A DNA stretch of 64,000 nt from Bradyrhizobium lupini. GTDB lineage: Bacteria > Pseudomonadota > Alphaproteobacteria > Rhizobiales > Xanthobacteraceae. Below are positions 9,352 through 18,000 of the stretch, piece after piece. A program made the translations under genes and the position numbers. How positions within the stretch are numbered: position 1 is the first letter of the stretch; every line of letters begins with the position of its first letter. The stretch covers positions 6,653,001 to 6,717,000 of the forward strand of contig NZ_CP162553.1 of NCBI RefSeq assembly GCF_040939785.1, given 5' to 3'. The notes under the pieces are model-generated. The model searched no databases. It worked only from the letters and a program-made list of their open reading frames with translations, and was not told where the DNA came from.

Positions 9352-11478
9352 TCAGCCGCCGTCGTTGCAATAGCGTTTCCACATCGCGCGATAGGCATCG
9401 TCCACCGCTTGCACGTATGAGATTGGGTTGCCGGCGGCGGCAGCCCTGATCTGTCCGGGCAGTTCGCCGCGCAACTTATCGAGCTCGCCGATCTGCAACC
9501 CACGGCTCGCTGCGATTTCGACATAGGCCTCATCGCTGTCCGCGACCCACTCCGGCAGGCCCAGCGCGGTGAGGATGGAGCCGGCAGCACGGCTCGGCAG
9601 GCTGTGACCGAGCTTCGCCACCACCGGCACGCCCATCTGCAAGGCTTCCCACGTGCTGACGCCGCCATTCTGCGGGAATGGGTCGAGGCCAATATCGACG
9701 CGATTGAACGTTACCAGATGTTCGTCTCGCGACGTGGCTCCGAGCAGATCGACGCATTCGGCCGGCAACTGGCAAGCGGCAAACCGCGCCAGCAGATTGT
9801 CGCGGACCAGCTGAGCGTCCAGTGCAGTATCCTTGATCAGCAGTCGCGAACCCGGCACCCGCTCGAGAATCCTAGACCAGACTTCCACCGCCTCGTTCGA
9901 AATCTTGCTGATGCGGTTGAAGACACCGAATGTGATGAAGCCGTTCGCGAGCGCCGGCGTCGGCGCCCGCGCAATCCCGGGTGGCAGCGGCGCCAGCGTC
10001 ACAAAGCACGGCAGGTCAACGATGGTCTCCGCAAACAGATGCCGAACCGCGGCAGGAATCGCGACCGGGTCCGAGAATAGATAATCGATGGTTGGCAACC
10101 CGGTCCCGGTACCATGGCCCCAGCCATGCGCCTGAATAGGTGCCGGTTTGCGCGCAAACACACCGAGGCGGTTTCCGCTGGTGTGGCCGGACAGATCGAT
10201 CAGGATATCGACGCCGTCGGCGCGGATCTGAGCGGCGAGGCGATCGTCGGACCATTGCGAGGCGTCGCGCCAGCGATCGGCGATCCCCTGAAATTCGCTG
10301 GTCGTCGCATCCGTTTTCGGTGAACAAGCGTAGCACACGATCTCGAACTGTGCCCGATCATGGTGCTGCAGGACCGGCTTGAAAATGAACGCCGCTGAAT
10401 GTGTGTGAAAATCCGACGAGACATAACCCAGCACCAGACGGCGATCCGGATCGCGGCTGTTCTCATGCGATCCCGCCGCTGCTGAGGCGATCTTCGCACC
10501 GATCTGCTCCCACCATACATGTCGCGCTTGCTGATGCTGCGCAACGCTGGCGTCGGCCATGAAATCGAGGGTGAATATCTTGCTGGAGATCGTGCTCTGA
10601 TCAGGCTCGATGTCGAGAGCTCTGTCGAAACTGGCGAGGGCTTCGTCGACCCGGCCAAGTGCCGCGAGACATTGGCCGAGCAGGCTGTGGGCCTGAGAGA
10701 AGCCGGGATCGGCCGCGAGAGCCTTCTCGCAATCGGACAATGCTTCGGCAACTTGCCGGGTCAGGAGCAAGATACTGGCCCGCCAGAGCCATCCATTCGC
10801 GTCGTCGGGTGCGAGGGCGATTGCGCGATTGCAATCCGCCATGGCTTCGTCAAATCGCTGAAGCTCCCGCAATGCAACGGCGCGGGTCGACAGCGCCGAG
10901 GCGTAGTCAGGCTTGATCGATAGCGCGCGGTTTAAGCTTGCGATCGCTTCGTCATAGGCGCGCACACGGCAGAGCGCCCAACCCCGGCCGTTATGGGCTT
11001 CGGAAAGTCTTCCGTCGATTGCGAGCGCCTTGTCGTAGCTCTCGAGCGCTTCCTGATAAAGTTCAAGGGCCGCGCTTGCGTTGCCGAGATTGGACAGGGC
11101 CAAGGCGTAGTTGGGTCGAAGGGCGAGGGCCTTCCGATAGCTCTCGCGGGCCTCATTGTGACGTTTCAGCCCGTTGAGCGCGACGCCCAGGCTCATATGG
11201 GCTTCGGCAGATCGCGGATCCAAGGCCACCGCTCGGCTCAGCAAAATTTGCGCCTGCCGATAGTTTTTGGCTTCAGACTCCAAAGCGCCCAGCAAATGCA
11301 GCGCGATGAATTGGTCGGGCGCAAGCTCCAGGAGTTCGCGATAGGCCGTCTTGGCCTCAGGGACAAGTCCCGCCTTGTGCAGCTGGAGGGCGCGCGCGAG
11401 CAACGGCCCTAGCTCGGCTTTTTGCCGTTTCTGCAGCCGGGCATTTTGAAATGCCCGCTGGCCTGCGCTGTTGCTCAT
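9352..11478 (-). CDS. TPR protein with O-GlcNAc-transferase-like (GT41) C-terminus
   Basis: The 708-residue protein has about eight to nine tetratricopeptide repeats in residues 25-320 (repeating the ALxLxPxxAxAxxNLGxA pattern). The C-terminal half (about 345-700) matches the GT41/SPINDLY type, with LGYVSSDFHTHS, QAHGWGHGTGTGLPTIDYL, FGVFNRISKIS and DPFPQNGGVSTWEALQMGVPVV. Eukaryotic members add GlcNAc or fucose to Ser/Thr of proteins. Bacterial homologues have mostly unproven substrates. No signal peptide is present, so it is probably cytoplasmic. It is a single gene, convergent with the cupin gene. Confidence 0.88.
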   Translation of the reverse strand: MSNSAGQRAFQNARLQKRQKAELGPLLARALQLHKAGLVPEAKTAYRELLELAPDQFIALHLLGALESEAKNYRQAQILLSRAVALDPRSAEAHMSLGVALNGLKRHNEARESYRKALALRPNYALALSNLGNASAALELYQEALESYDKALAIDGRLSEAHNGRGWALCRVRAYDEAIASLNRALSIKPDYASALSTRAVALRELQRFDEAMADCNRAIALAPDDANGWLWRASILLLTRQVAEALSDCEKALAADPGFSQAHSLLGQCLAALGRVDEALASFDRALDIEPDQSTISSKIFTLDFMADASVAQHQQARHVWWEQIGAKIASAAAGSHENSRDPDRRLVLGYVSSDFHTHSAAFIFKPVLQHHDRAQFEIVCYACSPKTDATTSEFQGIADRWRDASQWSDDRLAAQIRADGVDILIDLSGHTSGNRLGVFARKPAPIQAHGWGHGTGTGLPTIDYLFSDPVAIPAAVRHLFAETIVDLPCFVTLAPLPPGIARAPTPALANGFITFGVFNRISKISNEAVEVWSRILERVPGSRLLIKDTALDAQLVRDNLLARFAACQLPAECVDLLGATSRDEHLVTFNRVDIGLDPFPQNGGVSTWEALQMGVPVVAKLGHSLPSRAAGSILTALGLPEWVADSDEAYVEIAASRGLQIGELDKLRGELPGQIRAAAAGNPISYVQAVDDAYRAMWKRYCNDGG

Positions 11479-11581
11479 GAATCAATTCCAGCCGAATCTC
11501 CTGAAGAGATTAACATGGAAGGATTGTCGCGATTGCGCTGCGCCCCATCGGAGCTGCGAGGGCGCCAGCCTCACACAAGCT

Positions 11582-12832
11582 TCACGTCAACACCCCCACC
11601 ACTGCTCCCATCAGACACGTCGTCAGCGTTCCCGACACGATCGACTTCAGCCCGAGCGCATTGATTTCCTCGCGCCGTTCCGGCGCCATCACGCCGAGAC
11701 CGCCGATCATGATGCCGAGGCTGGCGAAATTGGCGAAGCCGCACATCGCATAGAGCATGATCAGGCGCGAGCGCGGATCGAGCGTGCCGGGCGGCAGCTT
11801 CGAGAAGTCGACATAGGCGATCAGCTCGTTCAGCACGGTTTTCGTGCCCATCAGGCTGCCGGCGGTGATCGCCTGGTCCCACGGCAATCCCATGAGCCAG
11901 CACACCGGCGCCATCACGAGGCCGAGCAGGCGCTGCAACGAGATCGCAGCGCCGCCGACATCAGGCAGCAGGCCGAGGATCGCATTGACGAGATAGACCA
12001 GCGCCACCAGCACCAGCAGCATGGCGACGATGTTGATCAGCAGCTCGATCCCCGCGCCCGTCCCTTTCACGATCGCGTCCATCGTGCTGGAGACCTCCAT
12101 CTCGGGAGCCTCCAGCGCGCCGCCGGTGCGCTTGTCGGATGTCTCCGGCACCATGATGAGGCTGACCAGGATCGCGGCCGGGGCACCCAGCACCGAGGCG
12201 ATGACGAAATGGGCGGCTGCGTCGGGAATGAGGGGAGCAAGGAGCGTCGCATACAGCACCAGCACCGTGCCGGCGATGCCGGCCATGCCGCCGGTCATCA
12301 CCAGGAACAACTCGCTGCGGGTCATTTGCGCGAGATAAGGCCGCACGAACAGCGGCGCCTCGACCATGCCGAGAAAGATGTTGGCGGCGGTCGAGAGTCC
12401 GACCGCGCCGCCGACGCCGAGCGTCCGCTCCAGCAGCCAGGCCATGCCGCGCACGACCGGCGGCAGCACGCGCCAATAGAACAAGAGCGTCGTCAGCACG
12501 CTCATGATCAGCACGATCGGCAGCGCCTGGAACGCCAGGACGAAATCGGCACCCGGTGCTTTCAGGTCGAAGGGCAGGGGACCGCCGCCGACATAGCCGA
12601 ACACGAAGGAGGAGCCGGCGCGCGAGGCCGCCGAGATCGCGCCCACCGCGTCGTTGATGGCACCGAACGCGCGCGCGACGACGGGCACCTTCAGGAGAAC
12701 AATCGCGGTGACGAAGGTGGCGACGAGGCCGATCGCCGCCTGGCGCAGCGAGGCCGCGCGGCGATTCTCGCTCAGGACCAAGGCGATCAACAGCAATGCG
12801 AAAACGCCGAGTGCCGATTGCAGCCGCAGCAT
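11582..12832 (-). CDS. nupC: CNT-family nucleoside transporter
   Basis: The 416-residue integral membrane protein has about ten hydrophobic segments. It carries concentrative nucleoside transporter features: the N-terminal three-helix region, FVFGYVG, FQALPIVLIMSVL, the G-rich GGMAGIAGTVLVLYA and the C-terminal YAMCGFANFASLGIMIGGLG. It would import nucleosides with a cation gradient. Length is normal. GGGGA precedes the ATG. It is divergent from the MFS gene at 12976 across 143 bp. The symbol reflects family rather than proven orthology. Confidence 0.9.
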   Translation of the reverse strand: MLRLQSALGVFALLLIALVLSENRRAASLRQAAIGLVATFVTAIVLLKVPVVARAFGAINDAVGAISAASRAGSSFVFGYVGGGPLPFDLKAPGADFVLAFQALPIVLIMSVLTTLLFYWRVLPPVVRGMAWLLERTLGVGGAVGLSTAANIFLGMVEAPLFVRPYLAQMTRSELFLVMTGGMAGIAGTVLVLYATLLAPLIPDAAAHFVIASVLGAPAAILVSLIMVPETSDKRTGGALEAPEMEVSSTMDAIVKGTGAGIELLINIVAMLLVLVALVYLVNAILGLLPDVGGAAISLQRLLGLVMAPVCWLMGLPWDQAITAGSLMGTKTVLNELIAYVDFSKLPPGTLDPRSRLIMLYAMCGFANFASLGIMIGGLGVMAPERREEINALGLKSIVSGTLTTCLMGAVVGVLT

Positions 12833-12975
12833 GATGTCCCCAAACCCCGATGATTATGGCCACCCCTGCGTTGCAAACGCAATGCCGGGAGATTGTCGAA
12901 GCGTCTCGCTGTTGACAAGCAGGTCCGCGTCAGCCACGCGGAGCACGTCGACATCAGGAGCCGGATAGCCCGAGC

Positions 12976-14229
12976 GTGACCGAAGAGGCGATGCCAGACC
13001 AGCCCATATCGGGAAACCCGCCGGTCAGTGCCCGCGCGCTCCTCTCCCATCGCGCCTTTCTGTTCTTTCTGCTCTCGCGCAGCCTGTCGCGTTTCTCCAG
13101 CCAGATTGCGGCGGTCGCGATCGGCTGGCAGATCTACGATCTCACCGGCTCGGCCTTCGATCTCGGCATGGTCGGCCTCGTGCAATTCCTGCCCACGGCG
13201 CTGCTGGTGTTCATCGCCGGCCATGCCGCCGACCGCTACGAGCGCAAGCGCGTGGTCCAGCTCTGCCAACTCGTGGAAGCAGCGACCGCGCTCTATCTCG
13301 GCGTCATCACCTATCTCGGCTTGGTCAGCGAAGTTCAGATTTTCGTGGCCACCTTCGTGCTCGGCATTGCCGGCGCGTTTGAGAGCCCGACCACCGCGGC
13401 GCTGCTGCCGGCGATCGCGCCGCAGGGCTCGCTCCAGCGCGCCACCGCCGTCTCCAGCGGTGCGGCGCAGGTCGCGACCATTACCGGTCCGGCGCTAGGC
13501 GGTTTTGCCTACGCGGTTGCGCCGCATCTCGCCTACGCGGTCATGGTGCTGTTCTGGATCTTCGGGATGATCCTGACCGGCTTCATCCGGCCGCGCCCGC
13601 AGGCGATCGCCAAGGACATGGCGGGCGCCGACAATATCTTCGCCGGCGTCCGCTTCATCCGCGGCAATCCCGCGATCCTCGGCACTATCTCGCTCGATCT
13701 GTTCGCGGTCCTGTTCGGCGGCGTCACCGCGCTTCTGCCGATCTATGCCCGAGATATCCTCCAGACCGGTCCGATGGGGCTCGGGATCCTGCGCGCCGCG
13801 CCCGCGGTCGGCGCGCTGCTGATGACCATGGTGCTGGCCCGTCACGCCATTTCGCGGCATGTGGGCCCGCGCATGTTTCAGGCAGTGATCGTGTTCGGCG
13901 TCGCAACGATCGTGTTCGCGCTGTCGTCCTGGATGTGGCTCTCGGTGCTCGCGCTCGCCGTTCTCGGCGCGGCCGATACGATCAGCGTCGTGATCCGCTT
14001 CTCGCTGGTGCAGCTCGCGACGCCCGACGAGATGCGTGGCCGGGTCGGTGCGGTGAACTTCCTCTTCATCAACGCCTCCAACCAACTCGGCCAGTTCGAG
14101 AGCGGGGTGGCTGCCGCACTGTTCGGCGCGATGCCGGCAGCCGTGCTGGGCGGCGTCTGCACGGTTGCGGTGGCGCTGTTGTGGATGAAGCTGTTTCCGA
14201 GTCTGCGCCGGGTGGAGAGTTTGGAGTAG
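12976..14229 (+). CDS. MFS transporter (EntS/MFS_3-like exporter)
   Basis: The 417-residue protein has 12 predicted membrane helices, the MFS signature GHAADRYERKRVVQL between helices 2 and 3, and a C-terminal repeat DEMRGRVGAVNFLF. The layout matches the enterobactin-exporter-like branch (MFS_3). The assigned start is a GTG; an ATG five codons in (12991) is an equally possible start. The substrate is unknown. It is followed by a palindromic repeat and a hairpin terminator. Confidence 0.85.
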   Translation: MTEEAMPDQPISGNPPVSARALLSHRAFLFFLLSRSLSRFSSQIAAVAIGWQIYDLTGSAFDLGMVGLVQFLPTALLVFIAGHAADRYERKRVVQLCQLVEAATALYLGVITYLGLVSEVQIFVATFVLGIAGAFESPTTAALLPAIAPQGSLQRATAVSSGAAQVATITGPALGGFAYAVAPHLAYAVMVLFWIFGMILTGFIRPRPQAIAKDMAGADNIFAGVRFIRGNPAILGTISLDLFAVLFGGVTALLPIYARDILQTGPMGLGILRAAPAVGALLMTMVLARHAISRHVGPRMFQAVIVFGVATIVFALSSWMWLSVLALAVLGAADTISVVIRFSLVQLATPDEMRGRVGAVNFLFINASNQLGQFESGVAAALFGAMPAAVLGGVCTVAVALLWMKLFPSLRRVESLE

Positions 14230-14245
14230 GAGCTCGCTCTCTCCC

Positions 14246-14362
14246 CGTCATTGCGAGGAGCCCGCGACAAAATTGTGAAGTAATTTTGCGCTGGCGCGAC
14301 GAAGCAATCCAGAATCTTGCCGCGGTGGTAGTCTGGATTGCTTCGCTGCGCTCGCAATGACG
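14246..14362. repeat. Palindromic intergenic repeat, copy A
   Basis: The element is bounded by CGTCATTGCGAG and CTCGCAATGACG. Its core pairs GAAGCAATCCAGA with TCTGGATTGCTTC. It is the longest copy in the window because about 30 extra bases sit in its left arm. Related copies are at 21006, 29952 and (partial) 51246. It is REP-like and lies directly after the MFS stop codon. Confidence 0.85.
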
Positions 14363-14420
14363 ATTGTTGAAGCAGTGCGGAGATTTAGCCGACTTCACGT
14401 CCGCTTGCGGAGCGAGGCTG

Positions 14421-14464
14421 CAACCCCATGCCGCCTACTGTGCATGGGGTTGTTTTCGCGTTTT
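14421..14464 (+). terminator. Hairpin terminator after the MFS gene
   Basis: CAACCCCATG (14421-14430) pairs perfectly with CATGGGGTTG (14443-14452) and is followed by TTTTCGCGTTTT. It lies 190 bp after the MFS stop, beyond repeat copy A, and just past the end of the convergent SDR gene. Confidence 0.7.
14435..14459. repeat. 25-bp repeat, copy 1
   Basis: These 25 bases, containing TGTGCATGGGGTTGTTTTCG, occur identically at 51356-51380. Both copies lie just after the 3' end of a minus-strand gene. This copy forms half of the terminator hairpin. Confidence 0.75.
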
Positions 14465-14469
14465 CTGAT

Positions 14470-15228
14470 TCAGCCCCGTCCCACGAACGGCATCTTGGTT
14501 GCCATGACGGTCATGGTCAGCACGTTGGCATCGAGGGGCAGGCCGGCCATGTAGGCGACGGCATCGCCGACCGCCTTCGCATCCATGCGCGGTTCCTGCT
14601 TCGACGTGCCGTCGGGCTGCAGCACGCCGGGGCCGTTGACCATGCGGTCGGTCATGGGCGTTGCGGCGTTGCCGATGTCGACCTGGCCGACCGCGATGTC
14701 GTACATGCGGCCGTCGAGGTTGGAGGCCTTGGTGAGGCCGGTGATGGCGTGCTTGGTCGAGGTATAGGCCGCCGAGAACGGCCGCGGCGCATGCGCCGAG
14801 ATCGAGCCGTTGTTGATGATGCGGCCGCCGCGCGGGCTCTGGTCCTTCATGATGCGGAAGGCGTGCTGGGTGCACAGGAACGGGCCGGTGAGATTGGTGT
14901 TCACCACCGCCTGCCACTGCTCGAGGCTGAGATCCTCGAAATTCACCGGCGGTGCGCCCATGCCGGCATTGTTGAAGAGCACGTCGAGCCGGCCATAGGT
15001 GGCCTTCACCTTGTCGAACAGTGCCGCAATCGAGTCCGGCTTGGTCATGTCGGCGGTGACGCAGAGGCTTTTTCCCGCGGGGCCGAGCTTGGCCGTCTCC
15101 TCGAGCATGTCCGGCCGGCGCCCGACCAGCACCACGGTGAAGCCTATGTTCATCAGCGCCAGCGACGCCGCGCGCCCGACTCCAGTGCCGGCGCCCGTCA
15201 CCACTGCGATCTTTTTCGCTTCACTCAT
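14470..15228 (-). CDS. Short-chain dehydrogenase/reductase (SDR)
   Basis: The 252-residue protein has the classical SDR motifs: the dinucleotide-binding [10 protein letters not shown] near residue 11, the NNAG motif ([10 protein letters not shown]), the catalytic Ser in [10 protein letters not shown] and the YxxxK pair in YTSTKHA. It would catalyse NAD(P)-dependent oxidation or reduction of an unknown alcohol/ketone. I set the start at 15228 because it begins the Rossmann fold and has AGGAAACG before it; the frame runs on upstream into the protease gene. It starts 26 bp after the Anbu gene ends and may be its co-transcribed fifth member. Confidence 0.92.
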   Translation of the reverse strand: MSEAKKIAVVTGAGTGVGRAASLALMNIGFTVVLVGRRPDMLEETAKLGPAGKSLCVTADMTKPDSIAALFDKVKATYGRLDVLFNNAGMGAPPVNFEDLSLEQWQAVVNTNLTGPFLCTQHAFRIMKDQSPRGGRIINNGSISAHAPRPFSAAYTSTKHAITGLTKASNLDGRMYDIAVGQVDIGNAATPMTDRMVNGPGVLQPDGTSKQEPRMDAKAVGDAVAYMAGLPLDANVLTMTVMATKMPFVGRG

Positions 15229-15254
15229 CGTTTCCTGCCTTTTCTCTTGATCTG

Positions 15255-16013
15255 TCAAGTTTTGGATTCTTTTTCGTTCTTGTAGGGCGGCCGCGGAATG
15301 TTCTGATGCGCGGCGCGCAAGGCCGCCGACCAGCGCGAGCGCAAATCGTGGAAATAGGGCTCGCCCGCCTCGATGCGGTGGTTGAGGTCGGCCTCGCAGG
15401 CGTCGGCGCGCACCACCAGAACGTCGATCGGCAGGCCGACGCCGAGATTCGAGCGCATGGTCGAATCCATCGAGATCAGCCCGGTCTTCAGCGCCTCGTA
15501 GAGTTCGACGTCGTAATGCATGGCGCGGTCGAGCACCGGCTTGCCGTATTTGTGCTCGCCGATCTGCAGATAGGGTGTGTCGGTGGTGCATTCGATGAAA
15601 TTGCCGGCGGTGTAGACCATGAACAGGCGCATGCGCGCGCCGTTGATCTGGCCCCCGAACAGGAAGGACACGTCGAACGATACGTCCTCAGACCTCAGTG
15701 CGGGGCCCTCGGTCGCGTGCACGGCCCGGATCGCCCGGCCAATGCGCTGGGCGGCCTGGAACATGGTCGGCGCGTTCATCAGCGTCTCGATCTCACCGGT
15801 GTCGGGGTCTTCGAGGCCCTCGGTCAGCGTCGAGAGCACCGACTGGCTGATGGCGAGGTTGCCGGCGCTGGCAATCGCCATAATGCGGTCGCCGGGCTTG
15901 GAGAAGATGTGGAGCTTGCGGAAGGTCGAGACGTTGTCGAGGCCGGCATTGGTGCGGGTGTCGGCGATCATCACCAGACCGTCCCGAACTAGAATTCCGC
16001 AACAATAGGTCAT
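15255..16013 (-). CDS. Proteasome-type protease (Anbu family)
   Basis: The 252-residue protein matches the Anbu (ancestral beta subunit) branch of the Ntn-hydrolases. After Met removal the first residue is Thr1 ([12 protein letters not shown]), the expected nucleophile. Asp17 ([10 protein letters not shown]) and Lys32 (TFRKLH) occupy the places of the HslV/proteasome Asp17/Lys33. The fold continues with [13 protein letters not shown] and [14 protein letters not shown] strands. Anbu assembles into a helical oligomer in studied bacteria; its substrate is unknown. It is the fourth gene of the ATP-grasp, alpha-E, transglutaminase, Anbu cluster. Numbering is my own count from the ATG. Confidence 0.9.
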   Translation of the reverse strand: MTYCCGILVRDGLVMIADTRTNAGLDNVSTFRKLHIFSKPGDRIMAIASAGNLAISQSVLSTLTEGLEDPDTGEIETLMNAPTMFQAAQRIGRAIRAVHATEGPALRSEDVSFDVSFLFGGQINGARMRLFMVYTAGNFIECTTDTPYLQIGEHKYGKPVLDRAMHYDVELYEALKTGLISMDSTMRSNLGVGLPIDVLVVRADACEADLNHRIEAGEPYFHDLRSRWSAALRAAHQNIPRPPYKNEKESKT

Positions 16014-16135
16014 TTCCTGTCCCCGAACGCGTTTGCGCGGATTACTAGCCAATTTCAAGGGCCGCTCCAACCCCCGATTGCCGCGGGGCGGCAGGGTGGA
16101 AACCGACCATGGGTGAGGGGCGCGCGGGGCGCGGT

Positions 16136-16984
16136 TCAGCTCTGCCGCTGGGACTGCGATTGCGACTGGCCGCCGCGGCCGGCCTGCTCGACCTTGACCG
16201 CCACCGACAGCGTCTCCGCGCCGCCGCCATAGCGGGTGCCGCGCACGGGGGCGGCGCCGAGATAATCGAGCCCGATCGCGACCCGGACGTGGGCGTCCGT
16301 GGCGCAGATGCTGTTGGCGGGATCGAAGCCGACCCAGCCGAGACCGTCGACATAGGCCTCCGCCCAGGCATGGCCCGCGTCCTGATGCACCGTGCCGTCG
16401 GAGCGCAGGAAGTGGCCGGAGACGAAGCGCGCCGGCACGCCGCCGCTGCGGGCGCAGGCGATGAAGATGTGCGCGTAGTCCTGGCAGACGCCGCGCTTGA
16501 GCGTGAACGCTTCCGCCGCCGACGTGCCGCTGTTGGTCGGGTCCTCGTCGAAGGTCATGTGATCGCTGATTTGCGTCATCAGCGTGTGCAGGAAGCCCAG
16601 CGTGTCGCTCTCGGCCTCGCTGCGCAGCTGGCGCGCGACCGCATTCATCGCGGGATTGACCGTGGTAAGGTCGGTGGCCCGCAAGAACATGCCGGCCGGA
16701 AAGCGCTCGTCGGCGCCGCGCAGAACGCCGCCGGTGTCGTGGGTCTCGATCAGGCCCTCGGCGGTGATCTTGATGTCGCCGACCGGTCCGCAGGACAGCA
16801 CGTGGGTGACGTTGCCGAACGCGTCCTCGTGCGTGTCGAGCTTGGTGTCGGTCGACACGTCGATCTGCCACTCCGCCACATATTGCCCGTCATGGCTGCC
16901 GGGCGTCATGCGCAGGATCTGGATCACGCTCGTGGCCTGCGGCTCGTAGCGATAGGTCGTGGTGTGCAGGATTCGCAGGCGCAT
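16136..16984 (-). CDS. Transglutaminase-like cysteine protein of the Anbu cluster
   Basis: The 282-residue protein has a bacterial transglutaminase N-terminal beta domain (about 1-85, MRLRILHTTTYRY), then a transglutaminase-like papain fold. The triad is visible as Cys167 (KRGVCQDYAH), His205 (DAGHAWAEAY) and Asp221 (GWVGFDPAN). The last residues form a Gln-Ser-rich tail (QSQSQSQRQS). An upstream ATG at 17008 is possible, but 16984 fits the domain start. Members act as peptidases or amide-bond transferases. Its place between alpha-E and Anbu supports a role in the same peptide-related pathway. Confidence 0.9.
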   Translation of the reverse strand: MRLRILHTTTYRYEPQATSVIQILRMTPGSHDGQYVAEWQIDVSTDTKLDTHEDAFGNVTHVLSCGPVGDIKITAEGLIETHDTGGVLRGADERFPAGMFLRATDLTTVNPAMNAVARQLRSEAESDTLGFLHTLMTQISDHMTFDEDPTNSGTSAAEAFTLKRGVCQDYAHIFIACARSGGVPARFVSGHFLRSDGTVHQDAGHAWAEAYVDGLGWVGFDPANSICATDAHVRVAIGLDYLGAAPVRGTRYGGGAETLSVAVKVEQAGRGGQSQSQSQRQS

Positions 16985-17052
16985 GGTGGACCGTTGTTGT
17001 AGCGTCATCGATCCGGGCTAGCCCTGCGGGCGTCCCCGGAATGACAGCAGTA

Positions 17053-17997
17053 TCAGATCAAATACTGCTTCGTGATGATTTCGCCCAGCCTGGAATTGTC
17101 CAAGATGAATTCCTGAATGAATTCATGCACGCCATGCTGGAAAATGTCGTTCATATTGCTGTGTTCCAGCCGGTTGCGGATGCCGCGGGCATGGCGCTGG
17201 GCCGGACCCTGGCGGCCATAGGCTACCCCGATCTGATCGAGATTGCGCACGAGGTTGCCGTAGCAGCTCGCCAGTGAACGCGGCAGCGAATCGTTGAGGA
17301 TCAAGAGGTCCGCGATCAGCCAGGGTTTCAGCGTCTCGCGATAGACCCAGTGATAGGCCGTCAGCGCCGAGACCGAGCGCAGGATCGAGGTCCATTGGTA
17401 GAAATCGAGCGGGCCGCCGACATGCTCCTCCTCGGGCAGCAGCACATGGTATTTCACGTCGAGAATGCGCGCAGTGTTGTCGGCGCGTTCGAGATGCAGG
17501 CCCATCCGCGAGAACCAGTAGGCGTCGTTGCGCAGCATGGTCCGGTAGGCCGAGCCGTCGAAGCGCAGCGAGGTCTCCTGCACGAAGCGCAGGAACTTTG
17601 CGAGATCCTCGCGCGTGGAGGTCCCTCTGCTCCAGACCTCCTGCAACTCGATCCAGGCCGAGTTGATGGTATCCCACATCTCGCTCGTCAGCGCTGTGCG
17701 CACCGAGCGCGAATTCAGCCGCGCGGCCTCGATGCAATTCCTGATCGAGGACGGATTATCCGCCGAGAACGAGAGATAATCGACGACGTTGCGCTCGTTG
17801 GCTTCTTCGTACTGCTGATAGAAGCTTGCGGCGACGCCGGCGGTCAAAAGCGCCGAGTCCCATTCGTTGGTCTTGCCGATATAGGCGGCGGGAAGCGCGG
17901 TGACGCGCAGCGTCGCATCGATGGTGCGCGCGAGATATTCGGCCCGTTCGACGTAGCGGGCGAGCCAATAGAGGTTTTCGGCGGTACGCGACAGCAC
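17053..17997 (-). CDS. Alpha-E domain protein of the Anbu cluster
   Basis: The 314-residue, mainly alpha-helical protein starts MLSRTAENLYWLARYVERAE, the hallmark opening of the alpha-E family. It contains repeated aromatic and Arg-rich helices such as LGLSASLRFD-like and WFSRMGLHLERADNTARIL. The biochemical role is unknown. Alpha-E proteins are nearly always encoded with a circularly permuted ATP-grasp and a transglutaminase. Here the start lies three bases after the ATP-grasp stop, so translation is probably coupled. The downstream gap to the transglutaminase is 68 bp. Confidence 0.9.
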   Translation of the reverse strand: MLSRTAENLYWLARYVERAEYLARTIDATLRVTALPAAYIGKTNEWDSALLTAGVAASFYQQYEEANERNVVDYLSFSADNPSSIRNCIEAARLNSRSVRTALTSEMWDTINSAWIELQEVWSRGTSTREDLAKFLRFVQETSLRFDGSAYRTMLRNDAYWFSRMGLHLERADNTARILDVKYHVLLPEEEHVGGPLDFYQWTSILRSVSALTAYHWVYRETLKPWLIADLLILNDSLPRSLASCYGNLVRNLDQIGVAYGRQGPAQRHARGIRNRLEHSNMNDIFQHGVHEFIQEFILDNSRLGEIITKQYLI

Positions 17998-18000
17998 TCT

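Noticed and set aside
11471..12853. A 460-codon plus-strand frame opposite the nucleoside transporter
   Set aside because: The translated sequence is rich in His, Arg, Gln and Asp with no domain, as expected for the shadow of a transmembrane gene.
15255..16871. A single 538-codon frame covering the Anbu gene and upstream DNA
   Set aside because: The upstream half reads through the transglutaminase gene in the wrong frame; the Anbu protein starts at 16013, where the Thr1 motif begins.
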